A stretch of 64,000 bases of DNA from Euphorbia lathyris (lineage: Eukaryota > Streptophyta > Magnoliopsida > Malpighiales > Euphorbiaceae), in contig NC_088916.1 of assembly GCF_963576675.1 (NCBI RefSeq), forward strand, positions 5,161,001 to 5,225,000. Direction: 5' to 3'. The translations under genes were made by a program, and so were the position numbers. How positions within the stretch are numbered: position 1 is the first letter of the stretch; the number at the start of each line of letters is the position of its first letter. Shown here piece by piece: positions 60,201 to 64,000 of the stretch. The notes under the pieces were generated by a model. It searched no databases and was not told where the DNA came from. It saw nothing but the letters and a program-made list of their open reading frames with translations.

Positions 60201-60582
60201 ACCGGTAACTATTATTTATTGATTTCTTCCTCCCTCACCATATGCATGATATAAACGCAATAAAAATAAAAAAACTTATCTCTAAAAATCATGTTATCAT
60301 ATCAAAAATTGTAAAATCTACCTGTAATTCTTGCACGACAACTTTCTGTCGAGACTCGCCATTTTTAATCGTTTCACCGGAGCTCTGAAACTTCTTCCAA
60401 AGCATAGATTTTCTCTCACTTTCATGTAATTTCAGTGAAACAATCTGTGCTTTTAAACGAATCATTTCTTGTTTCAAATCTCTATTTTCTTTCTCAAGAA
60501 AATCATTTCTTTCAAGAGCTTCTTCAAGTTCTTTTTTCAGGTACAAGATCAATGATTCTTTCTCTTCTTCTTCTTCTTGCAT
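45215..60582 (-). CDS. Short CHUP1/IPGA1-like coiled-coil protein, 7 exons
   Basis: Exons in gene order: 60322-60582, 57077-57370, 55141-55398, 51230-51288, 51033-51144, 47250-47372 and 45215-45292, giving 394 residues. The start [19 protein letters not shown] begins an acidic coiled coil (about 1-87). A proline-rich patch ([12 protein letters not shown]) follows, then the conserved C-terminal domain of CHUP1: [77 protein letters not shown] and [23 protein letters not shown]1 (about 1000 aa) anchors chloroplasts to actin, and IPGA1-type relatives act on microtubules. This protein lacks CHUP1's N-terminal membrane anchor and actin-binding parts, so the shorter relatives are the better guide. 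All borders are GT-AG except exon 4, which seems to end AG/GCGAGC. Large introns are filled with transposons; intron 4 is only 85 bp. Confidence 0.93.
45470..46060. repeat. Dispersed 'gagccgagct' repeat, uninterrupted copy (intron 6)
   Basis: This is the close relative of 5811-6790. It shares 'tgaattgtttg', 'tacaaatagttc', 'aacacaaaactata' and the final 'gagctcggctcg'-type region. It has no insertion at the point where 5847-6360 sits in the other copy. A shorter relative is at 46590-46950. Confidence 0.75.
48186..48757. mobile_element. Family A long-TIR element, best-preserved copy (intron 5)
   Basis: It opens GGGTGAATGTGCAAAAATAC and ends 'atttttgcaccttaaccc'. The arms hold 'cctctaacgtctaaaatgg' and its inverse. 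ATTATTAAA flanks both sides (48177-48185 and 48758-48766), a perfect 9-bp target duplication. At 572 bp it has no coding sequence. Confidence 0.9.
49009..49399. mobile_element. GC-rich element with 10-bp target duplication (intron 5)
   Basis: CTACATACCA flanks both sides (48999-49008 and 49400-49409). The ends are related inverted repeats: GACATGTCCATGGGTCGGGC and, reversed, ATCTGTCCACGGGTCCGGG. The interior is rich in 'gggcttgggccgggc' phrases, markedly GC-richer than its surroundings. No transposase. The duplication length suggests a MULE-type insertion. Confidence 0.82.
49610..50096. mobile_element. Long-TIR MULE-like element, family C copy 1 (intron 5)
   Basis: It opens GGGTAAATTACACTTAGGG and ends with a near inverse ('gatgtaatttacctc'). 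The arms hold 'cactgaacttcaattctta' and 'gtgtaaagttcagtgg'. GTAAAAGAAT flanks both sides (49600-49609 and 50097-50106), a 10-bp target duplication. Sister copies are at 58872 and 59442. Confidence 0.88.
51605..52043. mobile_element. GC-rich element with 10-bp target duplication (intron 3)
   Basis: TACTACATAC flanks both sides (51595-51604 and 52044-52053). The ends TAGACCTGTTCACGGGTC and, reversed, GACCTAGCAATGGGTTGG are partly inverted. The interior shares 'gcccagcccgatccgagccc'-style text with 49009-49399. It is a relative of that element. Confidence 0.75.
52333..52996. mobile_element. Non-autonomous element with imperfect TIRs (intron 3)
   Basis: The left end 'ccgaggggcgaatccatg' and right end, reversed, 'cgggatagggggaatccag' are related. 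The interior contains AC/GT-rich 'aaacgacgtagttc' and 'aaacgacgtcgtttt', a short palindrome pair. No coding sequence is seen and class and borders are uncertain. Confidence 0.45.
53840..54282 (+). mobile_element. RTE-type LINE, 5'-truncated 3' end, copy 2 (intron 3)
   Basis: The plus strand is open from 53851 to 54198 and encodes the C-terminal end of an RTE-clade reverse transcriptase: [40 protein letters not shown] and [20 protein letters not shown]. About 60 bp of 3' UTR ('gaccccgaatcatttcggg') and a (TTG)n tail (54261-54282) follow. The rest of the element is missing, as is usual for incomplete reverse transcription. It lies antisense to the host gene and appears to be inserted in an older repeat (53670-53840 and 54770-54870). 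Confidence 0.93.
55560..55985. mobile_element. Hairpin MITE in intron 2
   Basis: The left arm ('cattaagcccttgatgacc', 'aaattagtaagttctg') and right arm ('gatcatcaagggcttaatg', 'cacaacttactaattt') are inverted. The arms also share 'tttacagtttgaaag' and its inverse. Non-coding. Confidence 0.7.
56490..56665. repeat. Fragment of the palindrome-rich element (intron 2)
   Basis: It carries 'cacgcctcaccacgtggtg', 'cgcgttccgtagagagag' and the terminal 'aataacaacaccc', matching the right portion of 8920-10117 in the same orientation. Only about 175 bp remain. Confidence 0.7.
58872..59345. mobile_element. Long-TIR MULE-like element, family C copy 2 (intron 1)
   Basis: It opens GGGTAAATTACATTCATG and ends 'gggtgtaagttaccc'. 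AAAAAGATTG flanks both sides (58862-58871 and 59346-59355), a perfect 10-bp target duplication. The arms hold 'gaacttcaattcttaacg' and 'gccataccgttaaaag'. At 474 bp it is non-coding. Confidence 0.9.
59442..60022. mobile_element. Long-TIR MULE-like element, family C copy 3 (intron 1)
   Basis: It opens GGTTAAATTACACCCATGGC and ends 'tgagtgtaatttaccc'. TATGATTATA flanks both sides (59432-59441 and 60023-60032), a perfect 10-bp target duplication. It lies under 100 bp from copy 2 in the same orientation. Near the right end the palindrome 'cgttaacgatcgttaacgg' occurs. Confidence 0.9.
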
Positions 60583-60974
60583 TTTTTGTGTTTTTTTGTT
60601 TAATTAAAAATTAATGATGATTTAGTAAATTAGCAGTAATTTTTAGATCTTCTCTATATCTTATTTCTTTTTTATTAAGCAAGGTATTTTATGAAGTTAC
60701 ATTATTGCACTTGATAATGACTCATGTTTTCATGTTTTTTCAAGGGTATTTTTGGTATTTTATTGTAATAGTTAGTGTTGGTGTGGAGGTTTTATTTGGG
60801 TTTGTTTATACTAGGTGTAAAGGTTGTTTTTTAGTAGTCATGTTAGGTGTAACATTAATTTCCTTGAACTTTTCTAGATTTTTTTTCATCATCTTGATAG
60901 AAAGAGAAAGTTTTAGGAATTTATAATTTTAGAAGTAGTTACCTAGAATTATATAACATAAAATAAAATAATAA
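60583..60974. other. Upstream region of the CHUP1-like gene
   Basis: AT-rich sequence that should contain the promoter and 5' leader of the minus-strand gene starting at 60582. No unambiguous TATA box can be assigned. A small plus-strand open frame (60705-60926) is hydrophobic and low in complexity and is not a credible gene. Confidence 0.45.
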
Positions 60975-61477
60975 GGTTTAATACATCATTTACCCCAAAC
61001 TTGTCCAAAAAAAGTTGATTCGCATCCTAAACTTTTAAAGTGTCCCAATAGCTCATTCAACTTACATAAAATATCTAGTTAACCTCCTGAATTTGCATAA
61101 AATGTAATCAATCATCAAGTTGTAAAAAAGTAAGTTAAGTACGGAAGATATATTGCATGCATCTTAAAAAATGTAAAACGACCAAAGTCAGTGTATACGG
61201 TTCTAATATTAGAGAATACAAGTTTTAAAGTTGAGCAAGTAAGAACTTCATTTTTAATCTGTTATATGAATTATGTAATATTCTAAGACGCGTGCAATAC
61301 ATTTTCCGCATTTAACTTACTATTTCGACCGAGTGATCAATTGATTACATTTTACACAAGTTTAAGGGGCTAACTGAACATTTTATGCAAGTTAAGGGGA
61401 CTATCGAGACACTTTGAAAGTTCAGAGGTCAATCAATCATTTTGGACAAGTTCAGGATGCAAACGATATATTAGACC
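60975..61477. mobile_element. Long-TIR MULE-like element with 9-bp target duplication
   Basis: It opens GGTTTAATACATCATTTACC and closes 'caaacgatatattagacc'. AAATAATAA flanks both sides (60966-60974 and 61478-61486). The arms carry 'taaacttttaaagtgtccc' and 'actttgaaagttcag'. A half copy is at 39180-39345, and 43610-44140 is a more distant relative. Confidence 0.85.
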
Positions 61478-61487
61478 AAATAATAAT

Positions 61488-62252
61488 AAAAAAGGGATAA
61501 GATACTCAAATAGACCTATGATTTTTGGAGAAGTATCAATTTAGACTTCACGTACAAAGTAGCACCAATATAGGCTTAACGTTTAAAAAAAGTACCAATT
61601 TAGACATTGATAACGGATTGGACACATCATTCCTATTACTCCGTTAAGAGCATCTCCAATAAAAGTTGCTCCAAAAAGTGCTAAAAATTAACACATCATA
61701 CTAAAATATAATATTTTATTAATTTAGTAATCCACATCACTCTTAGCAACCTTTATTTAAAAATGCTCCAATAGTAAAGCAACTTTAAAAGTTGTCACAA
61801 TGACCCCACAAATCATTACTAAATATATAATTTATTTAATTATAAATATTGTCAACCGATAGTGAAATGAGAGAGAAAGTAATAAAAAAGGTGAACCAAT
61901 AGTATTCAAGTAAATCAATTTTTTTTATATTAAAAAATGTTTGGCAACCTTGCTTCAAGATTGCTAAAAATTGGCAACATTTTGGTAATTTTTTTGGCAC
62001 CCACCATCACTCCAATAGTAGGCACCCTTTAAAAGTTGCCAAATTAAATGTCACATCAGCTGACACTCTTTTGGGCACCCTCCATTAGAGATGCTCTAAG
62101 TTCTAATTTTTCATTCCACGTACAAATCACAGAACTTAACGGAGTAATATCAATTATGTGTCTCGTTTCGTTATCGATGCCTAAATTGATACCATTTTTC
62201 AAACGTTAAATCTATATTGGTGTTATTTTGTATGTGGAGCAAAAATCATTAA
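61488..62252. mobile_element. Hairpin element interrupted by a PIF-like MITE
   Basis: The left half ('gcaccaatataggcttaacg') and right half ('cgttaaatctatattggtg') are inverted arms of one element. Its centre is occupied by the element at 61648-62096. Non-coding. Confidence 0.7.
61648..62096. mobile_element. PIF/Harbinger-like MITE, GAGCATCTCCAAT ends
   Basis: GAGCATCTCCAAT opens and ATTAGAGATGCTC closes the element, flanked on both sides by TAA (61645-61647 and 62097-62099). A 3-bp TWA target duplication with such ends is typical of PIF/Harbinger MITEs. The subterminal words 'aaaagttgctccaaaaag' and 'ggcacccaccatcactcc' are partly inverted. 449 bp, non-coding. Confidence 0.75.
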
Positions 62253-62279
62253 TTCATATATAATTTATTTCCATCATAA

Positions 62280-62450
62280 GAGCATTTCCAACAAATGGTG
62301 CTTAGAAAAGTGTTTGATGATGTGGCAATGGTTTTGACGGTTTTTGAAGAGTGTTATAGTGCTTGGAATTTTCAAGTAAGGTTGTCACTTTTTGGCAACC
62401 TTCTAGCAATGATGCTGACTTTTTTTAATATAAAAAATTAATTTAGTCGT
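62280..62450. mobile_element. Partial PIF-like MITE
   Basis: It opens GAGCATTTCCAACAAATGG, matching the left end of 61648-62096, and continues with 'gatgatgtggcaatgg' and 'ttttggcaacc'. The right end is missing before the Pack-MULE at 62499. Confidence 0.6.
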
Positions 62451-62498
62451 TTACTATTGGTTTATTTTTATGACAACATTTATGATGAAAATAAATTA

Positions 62499-64000
62499 GG
62501 GAAAAGTACAAAAATAAATCTTGTGGTTACACCTGAATTCGAACAATACTTATGCAGTTTAAAAGTTTGTAAAATGGTACCTTGAGGTTCATTCCGTTAG
62601 CAAACATATACCAAATTGACTAACGGTGTTAAAAGTCAAAAAGAAAAAAAAGTTAATTTGGTTCTTATATTTATTTATTTTATAAATTAACCTCCTTATT
62701 ATCTAATTATCACAAATAAACCCTAAAATAAAAAATAAAAATTAATTATACCATGTTCTCTATTTCTTTAATTTTTTTTTTCTTTCCCTCTCTTCTCTCT
62801 TAATTTTTTTCTGTCCAAGATCAATTAAACCACCAAACAAACACTCGATTGATCTCCATTTTCACTCCGCAAGCACTCCCTGTAGATCTCAAAATGAGGT
62901 AAATCATGCCATTTCCACTCAGACGATTGAAGGCCCAATTATATTAGCCTAATCCATAAACATAATAATTTTTCTGAAAACTTTCAAAATAATGCAAGAT
63001 TGATTATATTGCAACGATTTTTTTGTTGCATTCAGAGGAATAGCAGTTGAAGATCTAGATTCCCCGGACGGAATCCGGAAAAGGCTTTTTTCAAGACTGT
63101 GACTGCTCAATTGCAGACTGTTCTCGGGATTTTGCTGATTGAGATATTGTCGAGACATGCGTCGGATGAGGTGTATCTAGGGCAGCGGGGTACGCCGGAG
63201 TGGACGACGGAGGGGAAAGCGGTGGAGGCGTTTTAGGAATTTGGGAAGAAATTGGGGGAGATTGAGGAGAAGATTGTGGAGATGAATAAGGATGAGAAAT
63301 TGAAGAATCGTTTTGGTCCTGTTTTAATGCCGTATATGTTGTTAGCTCCGAGCAGCGATGTTGGACTTACTGGCCGGGGAATTCCGAACAGCGTTTCGAT
63401 TTGAAGCTCCGCCGGAGAAATTTGGTCGGTGGTGTTGCATAAGGAATTATTATCAACTAGTATTTTTTTTTCAAGTTTCAAGCAATTAAATGTGTATTTA
63501 ATTTTCACAAAAAAAATGTGTATTTAATAATTTATCATAGTGAATGATGTATTGGTTTTATAAAAGAAAAATTGAGTGCAAATTTATTTAAATTTATTAA
63601 ATTTTTCTCTCCGTCTCTTAATGTTTGTTAGAGGGGATAATGAGGTGGAATAATGAAGTATTTGTTTGGTAGTTTAATTGATTTTAGAGAGAGAAAAATT
63701 AAGAGAGAAGAAAGAGAAAGAAGGAAAAAAAAGTAAGAAATTAAAGAGATGGAGAAGATGGTATAATTGATTTTTATTTTTTATTTTGTAGTTTCTTTGT
63801 GATAATTAAATAATAAGGATGGTTAATTTATAAAATAAATAAATATAAGGATCAAATTAACTCTTTTTCTTTTGACTTTTAACACCGTTAGTCAATTTGG
63901 TATGTGTTTGCTAACGGAATGAACCTCAAGATACCATTTTGCAAACTTTTAAATCACATGAGTGTTGTTCGAAATTAGGTGTAACCAAAAGGTTTATTTT
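62499..64000. mobile_element. Pack-MULE carrying a lipoxygenase fragment, cut by window end
   Basis: The left terminus GGGAAAAGTACAAAAATAAA is identical in its first 20 bases to the element at 12314. The right arm (63850-64000) is the inverse: 'aacaccgttagtcaatttgg', 'cgttagcaaac' inverted, and finally 'ccaaaaggtttatttt'. The end and target duplication fall outside the window. The interior contains the 3' end of a lipoxygenase gene in plus orientation. It is at least 1.5 kb. Confidence 0.87.
63066..63404 (+). pseudogene. Lipoxygenase C-terminal fragment (transduplicate)
   Basis: The plus frame reads [53 protein letters not shown], a TAG at 63234, then [40 protein letters not shown] and RGIPNSVSI with the natural stop at 63402-63404. 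The terminal SI is the lipoxygenase C-terminus, whose isoleucine carboxylate binds the catalytic iron. Closeness to 9-lipoxygenases is my impression. Only the last roughly 112 codons are present, upstream sequence is not lipoxygenase, and an internal stop interrupts it. The fragment lies between MULE terminal repeats, so it was captured from a gene elsewhere. Confidence 0.9.

Noticed and set aside
60705..60926. 73-codon hydrophobic open frame upstream of the CHUP1-like gene
   Set aside because: Low-complexity T/G-rich sequence with no motif. It lies where the gene's own promoter should be.

Overview
This 64 kb window is nuclear DNA of a flowering plant, most likely a eudicot. It is AT-rich, has intron-containing genes with GT-AG borders, a plant-type histone promoter, and plant-specific families (an IDM1-like PHD/acetyltransferase, a CHUP1/IPGA1-like coiled-coil protein, a Cf-type LRR receptor-like protein, CYP89, lipoxygenase, the plant mobile domain and an Au-like SINE). 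There are no bacterial or organellar features. The species cannot be named from the sequence.

Three host genes look intact. (1) An intronless replication-type histone H3 (465-875, +) with two uncommon substitutions and a near-consensus histone promoter element. (2) A 10-exon gene on the minus strand (22929-30413) for a protein of about 1125 residues: Agenet/Tudor-like region, two MBD-like modules, PHD finger and GNAT acetyltransferase. This is the layout of INCREASED DNA METHYLATION 1, a chromatin regulator that acetylates histone H3. (3) A 7-exon minus-strand gene (45215-60582) for a short (394 aa) CHUP1/IPGA1-like protein, stretched over 15 kb by repeats in its introns. I reconstructed the exon borders of both multi-exon genes by hand. 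One intron of the CHUP1-like gene appears to use a GC donor.

Nearly all the rest is transposable-element debris. 876-13400: unidentified gene debris, MITEs, several Mutator-like (MULE) non-autonomous elements with 9-bp target duplications, and a Pack-MULE carrying a CYP89 fragment. 13565-15496: a broken LRR receptor-like protein gene joined to the 3' end of a copia element. 16783-22500: an Au-like SINE, a decayed plant-mobile-domain gene, a long hairpin element, and a tandemly duplicated MULE-derived OTU-protease gene of which one copy is still open. 30892-45214: an RTE-type LINE 3' end, nested hairpin elements, a 360-bp inverted repeat, a copia LTR with primer-binding site, and a decayed LTR element whose LTR holds four copies of a 15-bp near-palindrome. 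60975-64000: more MULE-type and PIF-type elements, ending in a second Pack-MULE of the CYP89 element's family, this one carrying a lipoxygenase 3' fragment.

The main theme is a set of long-terminal-inverted-repeat MULE families. At least ten insertions still show readable 9-10 bp target duplications, and two can be checked against an empty site or an uninterrupted sister copy inside the same window. One family has captured pieces of at least two unrelated host genes.
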